Assembly: GCF_025118155.1 (NCBI RefSeq)
Contig: NW_026251395.1
Coordinates: forward strand, 825,341-889,340
Direction of reading: 5' to 3'
DNA: 64,000 bases
Source of the DNA: Cokeromyces recurvatus
Lineage: Eukaryota; Mucoromycota; Mucoromycetes; Mucorales; Mucoraceae
Below, one piece after another: positions 52,947 through 63,639 of this stretch; position 1 is the stretch's first letter; each line of letters begins with the position of its first letter. The notes under the pieces are model-generated. The model was not told where the DNA came from, did no database searches, and saw only the letters and a program-made list of their open reading frames with translations. The position numbers were made by a program, and so were the translations under genes.

Positions 52947-53257
52947 TCTCCTCTTATTTTGTCTATTGATTCTGTACGGCAAATTATATTCTACTTTTAT
53001 TGGCTGATTATTTACTTCGTTGCATCATAACGAGCAGTAAGCAGCCTAAATCGGGTCACGTGACGCGCTGGACCCTACTACCCTTTTTATTCATTTTGAT
53101 GCCATCATGTCGGAGTTTGAATGAATTAACGTATATGAAATTAAAACTCCGCTACGCATAGACTTTCTATGCTCCGATTTTTGCAAAGTTATCTTTTCAA
53201 TGGTATAATTGTACTTGGCGATTGTATATCGTAATTTTTTGTTTTGGCGTTCAATTC

Positions 53258-53886
53258 CATTGGTATTCGTTTTTCGTTATTATCTAAACCTTTATATTTA
53301 AAGAAAACAAGTAAATAAAAGAGTGTACCTATTAACAATTACCTTAATTACATCATACCTTTCGCTTTTGACCTTTGGATCGTAAATCTTCACTTACAAG
53401 CCCATTACTTGTAATTTCAATTTCTTCATTAATTTTAATTTCTTCGTTAATTTCAATTTCTTCATTAATTTCAATTACAGATTCCTTAAGTCTATTAGCC
53501 CTTTCACGCTTCTGTTACAATTGCAAAAACGATTTCTTGCTATGTGGCGTATTTAAATAAGTAAGGAATTTTTTGGTAAATGTCTTCTCTAATTTGGTGT
53601 CATGATCCCTTGATTCATTATAAAGTTTTAGACTTTGAATGGCTTCGTCATAAAGAGAATGTCCAGTTGTGAATGGAACATCCACAAATAGAAAATAGTC
53701 ATCCAAAATGTTTTCCAATCCCCATAGTCGGCGAGAGATAGGCATTCAGATATACCTATGCATTACTTGTTTGGTTATTTAACTTTTTTGCTATTAATGT
53801 TTTTTAACATTTTAGCTTGCGTATTTCTGACATTGTTTTTTCTTAATAAGCTCTGAGAAGAAAAAGCAATAGATTATTATAAAGCT
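53258..53886 (-). pseudogene. Broken copy of the first exon region of the 31-kb family gene
   Basis: Collinear with about 31264-31857, including the intron between its first two exons and the segment GWENILDDYFLFVDVPF-like. It has extra in-frame units of a Glu/Ile-rich repeat (53425-53478), a stop at 53515-53517 and small deletions. Homology ends at AAAGC (53885), where the LTR-like family A copy starts. Confidence 0.85.
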
Positions 53887-53889
53887 TTT

Positions 53890-54343
53890 TGTTGTGGTTT
53901 AGGTAAGTTTAAGGATTAAGTATAAAAAGAAATAAAATAAAATAAAAAGAAAATAAGGCAGAAGAACTACGTTGAGACTTGTCAATAAGTTTATTAAGAG
54001 TTAGTTCAATACAAGTATTGTTCTTAGTTATTAATTATAAGGGTTAATAATGTAAGAGTATTTATATATTTTGTGGATAAGGATGATGAGTAATAAGAAA
54101 ATAAAAATATAACAAATTGTATTTGATAATATAATTATAGAAGGATTACTAAGAGTTATAATTATAGATTCATGTCTTTAGTATATATTTATTTTTATAA
54201 CTAATATGTGTATTCTGAGTAGAATCAATTATTACGCGTATTTGTATTATTCTTAGTTTACCCCAGTTTAACTTGTATAAAGTTATTTTTATAAATTTAT
54301 ATTCAGCAGAACAATAATAGAAGAAAGTATATTTTTAGATGTA
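53890..54343 (-). repeat. LTR-like repeat, family A copy 2 (inverted)
   Basis: Reverse complement of 49377-49836. Its far end coincides with the TA into which the Tc1 element at 54344 inserted. Confidence 0.75.
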
Positions 54344-54371
54344 CAGTAAGTGAAAAAACTGGTGCATAAAA
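54344..54371 (+). repeat. Tc1 terminal inverted repeat, left
   Basis: 28 bp, perfect match to the reverse complement of 55927-55954. Confidence 0.95.
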
Positions 54372-54567
54372 ATAATTTTTTTAATTTTTTGACTATATCT
54401 CTATGAGAATGCATAGTACATATATGAAAATAGGCTAAATATTAGCTATAAAGAGCTCATATATGTTTGTGAAATTTAAATAAGATTGGTCAATTTTAAT
54501 TGGACAAAATATACATTAGAAGCTTTATTACGTAATCAACATAGAAACAAGGAGAAGGTAAACTTAG

Positions 54568-55590
54568 TTAATATTTTGTGTATCCTCCTTTAGCTTTAAT
54601 AACGGCCTGAACTCTTGATGGCATACTCTCGTAGTAAGACAACATATCTTCTTTCTGGAACTTATTCCATTCTTTGTCGATTCTATTCCATAATTCATTG
54701 ATGTTCTTTGGGTGTGTTGGATATTCTGCCAATCTTATCTTTAAGTGATGCCAAAGGTTTTCTATGGGATTTAAATCGGGACTATTAGGTGGCCATACAT
54801 GCATATAGTTTATACCTTTTGTTTCAAGCCATTTTCTAGTGAATTTTGATGTGTGCTTTGTGTCACCATCTTGTTGAAGGATAACATCTTCTTTACTCCA
54901 CCCATAGTACTCTAATGTATCCATGTATGTAGTCCCTAGGATATACGTGTATCCTTCGGAATCAAGAGTTTTATCTTCTATTTTACATGTATAACCTGGT
55001 CCTTCGGCTGTCATACAGCCCCACATCAATAAAGAGCCGCCACCATGCTTTAAAGTTTGCTTATAGTGATGAGGACGAGTAGGATGACCCCTTTGCTTCC
55101 AAGTATATTGAACCCCATCTGATCCCCATAGATTTATCTTTGTTTCATCTGAGAATATAACTTTCTTCCAGTCTTCAACTGTCCATTCTTTATATTTCTT
55201 AGCCCAATAAAGTCGTTTCTTCATATGCTCGTATCTGAGAAAAGGTTTCGATTTTTTTAATGTTGCATAAAGGCCAAGCTGATATAAAATTTGAATTGTT
55301 CGACGATAACTGATATTTATATGATTGTGCTTCAGCCATTGGTGGGCAGCTCTGGCTGTGGGTAAAGAACCACACCTAACTTTAAAACGCAATGTAACTG
55401 CTGTTGTTGTGCTTAAATTAGAGGTTCTACCACCAGAGGGTCGTTTATAGCTAGGGTTAAGCTTCTTTTTCAACCTATTAACTGTCCATTTTGATACCCC
55501 AGTGCGTTGAACAATATCAGCAGTAGACACTCCATCAAGAATAAATGCTTTAATTCAGTTGTGAGTTTCTCGACTATGTGTAAAAGGCAT
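54568..55590 (-). pseudogene. Tc1-type DDE transposase, one premature stop
   Basis: An ATG at 55590 opens MPFTHSRETHN; codon 12 is TGA (55555-55557), after which the frame stays open for 328 codons. The N-terminal HTH (GVSTADIVQRTGVSKWTVNR) and a second HTH region (YRRTIQILYQLGLYA) are present, as are the catalytic blocks VIFSDETKINLWG, ILQQDGDTKHTS and NSPDLNPIENLWHHL. By eye 35 residues separate the second Asp from the Glu (DD35E). Apart from the stop the enzyme looks complete, so the element is very recently disabled, or the stop is a sequencing error or is bypassed by a downstream start. A C-terminal fragment of a relative lies at 61333-61545. Confidence 0.9.
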
Positions 55591-55926
55591 TTTATGAATA
55601 GTAGTGATAGATAAAAAGATATAGAAAATAAGGCAAAATGAAATAGGTGAACCCTGCTTATTTATATATCTCATTAAAGTGAAGCAGTGCCTCCGTGGTG
55701 TGATCCATAAATAATGACGTAACTATACGTAACTATGATAATATAGTCATAATTTGTAAATATGACGTATTTTTAGAGTGTCAAAAAATGAGTTTATTAT
55801 AAAAATCACATGACGTAATGTAACGTTACACAACGTCACTATCCTGTCTAGTGTTTTATACTCTTTCAATTGCATTTTAGATCAACTTTCTATCTTAAGG
55901 GAAACACGAGATACAACAATTTTACG

Positions 55927-55954
55927 TTTTATGCACCAGTTTTTTCACTTACTG
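55927..55954 (-). repeat. Tc1 terminal inverted repeat, right
   Basis: 28 bp, perfect partner of 54344-54371, followed by the TA duplication. Confidence 0.95.
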
Positions 55955-55956
55955 TA

Positions 55957-57586
55957 TAAACTGACGCATGCAATATGAACAATAATAAAAATTAAAAAAA
56001 TTAATACAAAGACTAATATGAATATGAATAAATATATTTTAATACCTTTGACTTGTCTTGTTTCTTTATTTTTTTTACTGAATAAAATAAAAAAATGTCG
56101 ATATATATCATAGATTTAAAAAATAAACTGGAAACCATTATGATAGTATATTTTGTATTCTTTTTTTTAATGATGAGTTGATGGAGATCAATGGTAATGT
56201 TAATTTTGTTAAAATAATTCAACATTGCAGTAATTAGAGAACAGATTCTCACTATTGATACAATTAATATCGCTAATGTGGACTGGAATTCATTACTTCT
56301 CTAGAAATCCGTGTTCTTCTGATTAAAAGACTGAAATTGAGATTAGGTTTTTTAAAATTTTTAAAAATGAGATGAATGAAATTAAATAAAATAAAAAAAA
56401 TCTTTGTCATTTTTTATTTAAAATGAGTAATCACTGATTTTTTTATGAATTTGATCTTAATTCTCTTTTTCTCTTTTTTTTACATGTGTTGTAATCATGT
56501 TGACGTAACATTACATAAATACAATTATAATAATTGAAAAAAGAATAACTAGATTTCCCTAATTAACAGTTACATTAGATTTATTTTTTCACATGTGTTA
56601 TTTTAATTAATTAACATCAATGTTCACATCAGCATAAATAAAATAATCATATATTTTGTTTATTAGTTGTCCAACTAAATACTTTAATTGTTCTCCATTT
56701 CAGTTAATAATCTATATATATGTTTTTTTTAATTTTTGCTGTTTTGTATATTTGTATATTAAAAAAAGAAGATTTTAAAATCTTATCGTTTTTTTTAACT
56801 GACGTCAGTAAAATAAGAATATTTACATTTTAGTAAATATTTTCTTGCTGGATTAAATAGCCGCCAATTTTAGCTGTCAGCTTTAAAAAAAAATAAACAA
56901 AGAAATTGCAAAGTGCTTTTCAAATTCAGATTAAACCTTCAAATTTCAATTTCCGTTAGTCTGATTGGCTAAAGCTCCAAAATTTATAATTTTTACAAGT
57001 GATATTGCTCACAACCAAAATAAAAAATATTAATATTTGCAGTAAACATGTATTTTTTTTTTACATATATTCAAAATAATTCAATATATAATGTATATTA
57101 TATTTTTTATTTGAACATTCTATAGTAAAAATTGATAAAATTATAAACTTTAAAATTTTACCAAAATTTTGCATATAACCTGTATCGTAGTAGGTCCCGG
57201 TTATTAAAAGTTTTTCCGGTGGACTAAATTTTTTGTGTGCAAATTTTATATTTCTATACCACTTGTCAACAATGATACGTCTGCGGTGCTTAGGTGTCAA
57301 ATAATAAAATAAATACTGATAAACTAAACTTAAATATAAAAACTAAATAAGACTCAAACTCAAATAACCAAACGAAACGACAATCTTGACAATATCTTCT
57401 TTATCCAAGTTCTTCTCTTGACAATGTTTATTAATATTCTTTTTCAATTGCCTCAGCTGTAATTGTAGTACTCAATGCACGCAATTAATTTATTATCAAA
57501 AAAAAGCTCTCTTTATTAAAGATTTAAGAAAAATAAAATATTTATCATAATTATAAGAAAACACCCGGAAATAACTACAAGTCACG
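55957..57586. other. AT-rich DNA, no gene recognised
   Basis: Extremely AT-rich with T and A runs. A TGACGTCA palindrome lies near 56801. The minus-strand frame 57061-57300 reads TPKHRRRIIVDKWYRNIKF, then becomes low complexity; it might be a fossil exon but has no supporting neighbour. Confidence 0.45.
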
Positions 57587-57589
57587 TGA

Positions 57590-58038
57590 CACTGGAAGCA
57601 ATTTGGTGTGTATTATCCTTGAATTCGACCTGTAAACAGATGTTTCAAATAGTGATTCCAGGTTACCTTTAAACGGACGTTTAAAGGGTATCCTTGAATC
57701 ACAGCTTGAAACAGATGTTTAAAGGTACTGTATTACATCTGTGAAAGCTCTGAAAAAAACACGAACTGACCTTCATTTTAGAATTATATAACCCTTTTCA
57801 TTTGCTACTTCTTTAACGACAGCATCCTTTACTATTGGCCTTATTATGAATGATTCTCATTTTATGTTTACATTTAATTGGACCATATACACATCTTTTT
57901 GTGGCTTTTATATTACATATCCTTTTGCTTTATTGGTTTAAAATATTATATATTATTTATTTTGTAGGCCTTTACATGCCATATATAGAATCTTATTTAT
58001 AATATTTGTTTACAAAAAACGCGATTTTTATTTATAAA

Positions 58039-58105
<67 letters not shown>

Positions 58106-61020
58106 TAATAATACAATAATACAATAATACAATAATACAATAATACAATAATACAATAATACAATAATAATATAGAAAATATATTTATATAATATTGTAT
58201 TCATTGCATTTCTTTGTATAGTCGAAATAAAGTATTGTATATAATAGAAGAAATACTTACCTTTGATACGTCTTCATTAGCACAAACACTTGTATTAGCC
58301 AGTAGAACCTTTTGTAATAACATGTGCAGTAGTTACAAGAATCTTTATCTATATATCAATAATTAAAAATAAATAAATATTAGCTATTGTAATCCTATAG
58401 AAGAAATTATACTCTACTCTAAAGTGTTTACCTTTTAAAGGACCCAAAAGAAAAGCGATTAGTAACTGCCAATGTATGCCAGAATTAACTAGAGAAAGTA
58501 ATACTATTTATACAAATTAATAAAAGTTAGAATTAATAATAAGATAGAAAAATAATACATACCAAAAAGTATTTGAACATATCGTTTATCCTTAGGCACA
58601 AAGAAGGAATAAAAGTAAAAAGAGTGGCACTTACTAAATAGTAAACATATAACAGCATAAGATATAAATTGAAATAAGATTTATACAAAAAAGAATAGCT
58701 TACCTTATATATTATAACAACTTATCTATTATTACAACTTATATATTATTGCAACGTTTCCTATTAATATTATTCAGTCGAAGAGTTAAATGAATCGATC
58801 GATATCAACTTCGTATTACATAGAATACTTACCTTCTTTGATAAATACAAGTTGCATTTTTCCTATTTTTTTTTTTTGAAAATAAAAATAACGCGTCAGT
58901 ATAAGATTATTGTCTTTTATCAAATGATATTATATTAATGAATGACAATTAAAAGGATATACTTACCTAATAGCTATCATTGATTAGCATTAATGTTGTA
59001 AAGAAAATAATTGAGAAAAGATAAAAGAAAGATAAAGAAAAGATAAAAAAAGGAAAGAAAGAAAAGGAAAGAAAAAAAAAAAATAAAATTTTTTCGTCGA
59101 AAGTTAACTGAATTATATAAACTTACTGAGACACGTAGTGGTGGTGATATCAAGTGTCATTACAAGAGGAAAATGAAACTGGAATTAAATATACTTATAG
59201 TACATATTTTTAATTACAAAGTACTAACTCACTAAGCAACAATATAACAATAACTCTAGAAAGTTGAAAAAAGAAGGACAGTATTTGCTGTACATGGTGA
59301 GGCAATCTCTCAAAGGCTACAATTGCCGTACAAGACATGTCAAATCTTCTTAAAGGAGGAGTACATGTCTGATGAGCTTGGAAATGTAACGTTATTGAAG
59401 AGAAAGCGTCCTATTCTATTTGGAGAAGTAAACTTGTAAATCAAAAAAAAATACATTTGTATTTCATTATTATAACACAAACTAATATGTATTGTTGCCT
59501 TTTTTTTCTCTACAAGCTGCAATCTCGTTGTATTAAGTTATCAGTATTATCATAGTCCAATAATCATATACTATATAGAAAAAAAAAGCGAATATTATCA
59601 TGTTAATCGGCTTGGTAAATGTAAATTACTTTTATTCACGATTGACATCGTAAACACACAATTACTCATGGCTCATTACGCATTGAGAAATAAATGTAAA
59701 TAATATAAAAAGCTGTTATAATTGTTCTGAATGATGTTAAACTTTTTTTTATTTTTTTTTCTAATTAATATAATGTGTTAATTTAAATGGGTAATAATGT
59801 TGACATTATATACATGATTGAACTTTATAGCGATAGGTGAATGCATGCGTATTATACATTTGGTACATTAGCATCTATATTTTTGGTTATTGATGGTTGC
59901 ATGTTGACTAATTATAGTGATTCCTATAAACGCTTTAATAAAGACAGTAATAAATCTAAAGAACTAAAAAAAAAAAAAAAAATCACAGTGGCTCGTGTTA
60001 TTTGACATAGTTGAGTTTCAATAACAATTTAAATTTTATGTTTCTTTTTTAAATAAAAAAAATACAAAGCACATTTGCATGTTCATCATTTAAATCGTTT
60101 TTTATTTATTATTGCAACAATACGATATTCACTTCATTATTTTCAAAACAGATTACTATGTATTTTTATAATTTATTTATTTTTTTTTTGAAATTGAAAT
60201 AAAATTAGAGTTGAAATGTGTTGACATTAACATTAACCTTGGAATCTGCTCATTACTCATTAAGCTCATTATTATTATTTTGTTTGCTGAATACAAAAAA
60301 GATGAAATAATTACACAAATATAAATAATTTTTATATACTTTATTCTATTGAATATAATATAAAGAGACAACATCTATTAATCATATTATTCAAAAAAAA
60401 TGAATATGTGTTTATTTTTACTTTATTTTTTTTTCTACCTTTTTATTTTTCTATTTTCTTTTTTCTACTCTTTTTTTTGGACCACTTTTTTTTATATTTT
60501 TTTTATACCTTTTTTTTTATACCTTTTTTTTATACTTTTTGTTATAACCTTTTTTTACTTTGACTTTTTATTTTATTTTTATGTGTTTAAAACCTACAAC
60601 AGCTTGCTTACTTTGAAAAAAGACATCTACATTTAAAATACCGATATTTTTCATAGAATAAGCTCTAAAAATACTTAATTTTTTCAAAAAAAATGACAAA
60701 GTACTTTAAAATACAGCAATTTTTTTTTAATTTTTTTATTTAGCCAATAATTTTTATTAAAATCTCTCAATAAAAAAAATATATTTTACAGCTAAAATTG
60801 ACAAAATATAAAAATTAATAAAACAATGAGTTTTTGCAGTACACTTTTCGTTTTTTTTGTATATATGTTTATAAAATAACTATACTAATATGAATATAAT
60901 TTTTATTTGGCAGTTTTATATCAAAAAAACCAAAAAACCAAATTTCACCAAAAACAGTGAAAAAAAATTAATGCTTAAACATCTGTGTAAATATCCTGGA
61001 AACACCTCTTGCTTCCAGTG
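57590..61020. mobile_element. Putative CACTA-like DNA transposon, ~3.4 kb
   Basis: The left end reads CACTGGAAGCAA (57590-57601) and the right end is its exact reverse complement (61009-61020). TGA flanks both sides (57587-57589 and 61021-61023), a 3-bp target duplication as expected for CACTA/CACTG elements. ACAGATGTTT-type motifs lie near both ends: near 57637 and 57713 on the left, and in inverse orientation near 60980 on the right. The interior is AT-rich, with no long ORF. The minus strand between about 58250 and 59130 shows an unusual number of GTAAGT-like donors, so a heavily split gene cannot be excluded. No transposase was recognised. Confidence 0.6.
58040..58170. repeat. (TAA)n and (ACAAT)n compound microsatellite
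   Basis: About 21 TAA/AAT units up to about 58103, followed by about seven ACAATAAT-type units. It lies inside the putative CACTA-like element. Confidence 0.9.
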
Positions 61021-61079
61021 TGACTGGTAACTTTAGAAGTGTAATTTGGGAGTTATTACTCACCTTGTCAACAACAATT

Positions 61080-61148
61080 GCCCTTATAGCTCAGTGGTAG
61101 AGCGTTTGTCTTGTAAACAAAGGTCCGTTGTTCAATCCACGTGGGGCA
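61080..61148 (+). tRNA. tRNA-Thr(UGU)-like gene, possibly degenerate
   Basis: The D arm AGCTCAGTGGTAGAGC, anticodon arm TTTGT-CTTGTAA-ACAAA (anticodon TGT) and T loop TTCAATC are clear, which gives both internal Pol III boxes. A T7 run just after the gene could terminate transcription. The 3' half is short by about two bases, and the acceptor stem pairs only at its outer five positions, so it may be a pseudo-tRNA. The outer pairing extends into flanking AATT. Confidence 0.65.
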
Positions 61149-61332
61149 ATTTTTTTCTATTCTGCAGTAGCTGCGGGAACTTGCTTAACTTTTTTTTTCT
61201 ACTTTATACACTATGTCTGGGTGTCAACGTTTAGTATAATTTACAAAATTGGTTAATTCTAAATGTTTAATTGGCTAAATAAAAATATTACTTTGTTTTT
61301 TTTGGTAAAACTACAATATGAAATAAATGAAT

Positions 61333-61545
61333 TTAGTAATTTGTATATCCTTCTTTAGTCTTAATGACAGCTTTAGTTCTATGTCAACTTTTTGGCACAG
61401 TTATTTAACGTTTTTTTGTGTGGGTAGGGTATTGACCTAATCTTGATTTTAACTGATTGCCGATGTGCTCAATAGAGCTCAAGTCTGGACTATTAGGTGC
61501 CCACGTATGCATATAGTTAATGCCCTCCTGTTGAAGCTGTTATAG
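61333..61545 (-). pseudogene. C-terminal fragment of a Tc1-type transposase
   Basis: The minus strand reads QLQQEGINYMHTWAPNSPDL, SSIEHIGNQLKSRLGQYPTH, a stop, then RTKAVIKTKEGYTNY and a stop. It parallels the last ~80 residues of the Tc1 enzyme at 54568 (GINYMHVWPPNSPDLNPIE...) with an internal deletion. It is older and more diverged than that element. Confidence 0.85.
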
Positions 61546-61822
61546 AATAAGCTCTGGATATAAGCATAAGTAGTGTTATAGTGACCCACGAAACTGGCCC
61601 AATGTTCTGCATTTTTTTCCTTTAGTGATACATTACTCGCCGTTAGAACAAGCTACATACACAATTCTTGTATCACTATAACCACTGAAGAGTTCTCTAC
61701 ATACTTATATATAATTTAATGTGGAAATATAATTTATAATTTAAACAGAAATTAAAGTTTAAAAGAATGATGTACACTATTTCCCAAAATTATTGGGCGA
61801 AAAAAGTGAAAAAAAATGGACC

Positions 61823-62567
61823 TGTTGTATATATGATGATGTATTACAAAATATAGTATAGATATTCAATCATTATCAAAGTGGGATGATGTTATCATAT
61901 ATTAGTGGTGCACTTCATGTACACGATACTAATCTACTTTAGTATATGAGACACACCTGTGTTAGAATGAAACTATAAAATTACAGAGATGTTATGTAAT
62001 AGATGTCTTAAACATGAAAGAAGAATAGTTGCTAATCAATATATAAAATACTTAATATTGAAAATTAATTACCTATAAGAAGCACTATCTTCAGTATGGT
62101 TATGCACAATTATAAACAATCTCTAAAGAGTTATAGAATAGAAACTTGAGGAGTTGATTAGAAGATGATAGAGATATATGTTTCAATAAAGAAACAATAT
62201 TGTATCAATTCGAGATCATTCTGAAGTTCTAAAAAAATTATTTAGTTTAATTTGAGATACCATTGGTAACTAATTATTTGAATCAGATTAGCATTTGAAA
62301 CATAACTGACAGCTGAGATTAATTGATCAGTCAGGTTCTTCATTATCAAGGTTAAACAAGATTCATAATTATCTATTGGATATGTCTATGGTTTTATAAT
62401 ATTAAATCAAGAAGTTTTACCCGTTTCCAGAAGATATAAATAAGGATCCATTTTGTATAATTTTAAAAGGACAGCTTTTTTGAAATAAAAGAATTAAACA
62501 AAGTTTTCACAGACTTTTATTGTTTCTTATATTTTTCTTTTATATTATTTTTTCTTCTTAATCAATA
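61823..62567 (+). mobile_element. Solo LTR, family B copy 2
   Basis: 745 bp, same orientation as and nearly identical to 50289-51037. It begins TGTTGTATATATG and ends AATCAATA (last CA mutated to TA), and is flanked by the 5-bp duplication GGACC (61818-61822 and 62568-62572). Confidence 0.93.
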
Positions 62568-62689
62568 GGACCAAAGTCAGAAAAAAATTAGGCTCATAAA
62601 TTATTTTAAAATGGGTTCAAATGTTGGTGGATCAAGTGCACCAAATTATTTATTTCTTTTAAATGGGCTTATAGTCTAAACAATTACTA

Positions 62690-63300
62690 AATTTTGAGAT
62701 AGAATACGTACAGAAACCTTGAAGGTCACTGATAAGTACTTCGTTACAAGCATCTTGGATTCGCGAGGTTAATGTTTCTTCGTCTAAAAATGTCTCTCTC
62801 TTTAGCTTACTCTTACATACAGTCCAAAATTGCTCAATAGGATTAAGCTCCGATGAGTAGGGTGGAAGACAAATACATCCATAACCTCAACCCTCAATAT
62901 AGAGTTGGATGTCTTTGTTGGTATGAATAGGGGTATTATCCATTACGATGTAATAACCCTTTAATTCATCATATTTATCCATAACGTCCAAGGTGCCAGC
63001 AATGAAGTTAAGGTAATGGCCTGTTACGGTACCACCTTTTCCCTTTTTCTTAGTCAAGGATGGCCCATTAACCACAGTTTTCCTTTTCTATTGAGAAGCC
63101 GTTAATTTGGGTCGTTTTACTCTCTCGTTGACAACACCCAGGGTGGATAAAACACCAAAAACTGTTGTCATTTTTGCCCTTGTCTTGGGCACACGAACAA
63201 CGGCACGAGATCCTTTTTTAGATCATACAAAAGAACGTTTTATGTTAATGTGAAATGCGGCTTCATCAACAAAAACACAATTACTCATGAAGTTCATACA
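62690..63300 (-). pseudogene. IS630-type DDE transposase, broken (second type)
   Basis: The minus strand reads NCVFVDEAAFHINIKRSFV, a stop, SKKGSRAVVRVPKTRAKMTT, a stop, then YYIVMDNTPIHTNKDIQLY, a stop, and YSSELNPIEQFWTVCKSKLK. All three DDE residues are present with 34 residues between the second Asp and the Glu. Three stops kill it. It differs from the copies at 21 kb and 33 kb. Confidence 0.85.
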
Positions 63301-63639
63301 CTAACTCAAAAAATGGTTTCAATGTTCTCTAAAAATTCAGTTTTTTTCTTTTTTCTTCACATCATTAAACTGAAACGGCTAAAAATTGAACACAGTAATA
63401 GTGTGCATATATTTCCATTTTTGGTAGAAATCTCTTCATAGTCACGTGATATACGGTCAACTTACTGGTTTTGAAAAATGATCACCCCATTGAAACCATT
63501 TTTTGAGTTTTCTATTTTTTTCGCATAAATTTACTGATTTTATGTATATGTGACTGCTATTGAGAAAGTAAGTACTATGAGCATGAGGGACCCTGTAGGT
63601 ATTTTATTGTTTGTTCATCTATTCATTTTTTTCCAATTA

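Larger units (their letters stand above)
54344..55954 (-). mobile_element. Nearly intact Tc1-type DNA transposon
   Basis: A 1611-bp element with perfect 28-bp terminal inverted repeats (CAGTAAGTGAAAAAACTG..., 54344-54371 and 55927-55954) and TA on both sides (54342-54343 and 55955-55956). It encodes one transposase on the minus strand with a single early stop. The perfect ends suggest recent insertion. Confidence 0.95.

Noticed and set aside
57061..57300. 79-codon minus-strand frame with a basic N-terminus
   Set aside because: The second half is AT-driven low complexity and no neighbouring exon supports it; possibly a fossil.
60400..60636. Phe/Tyr-rich open frame
   Set aside because: It is a translation of T-rich DNA with no motif.
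61780..63530. A possible IS630 element spanning the second solo LTR, with GCGAAAAAA-type ends
   Set aside because: Resemblance between TTGGGCGAAAAAAGTG (near 61787) and the reverse complement near 63520 is weak and gapped; not enough to define terminal repeats.
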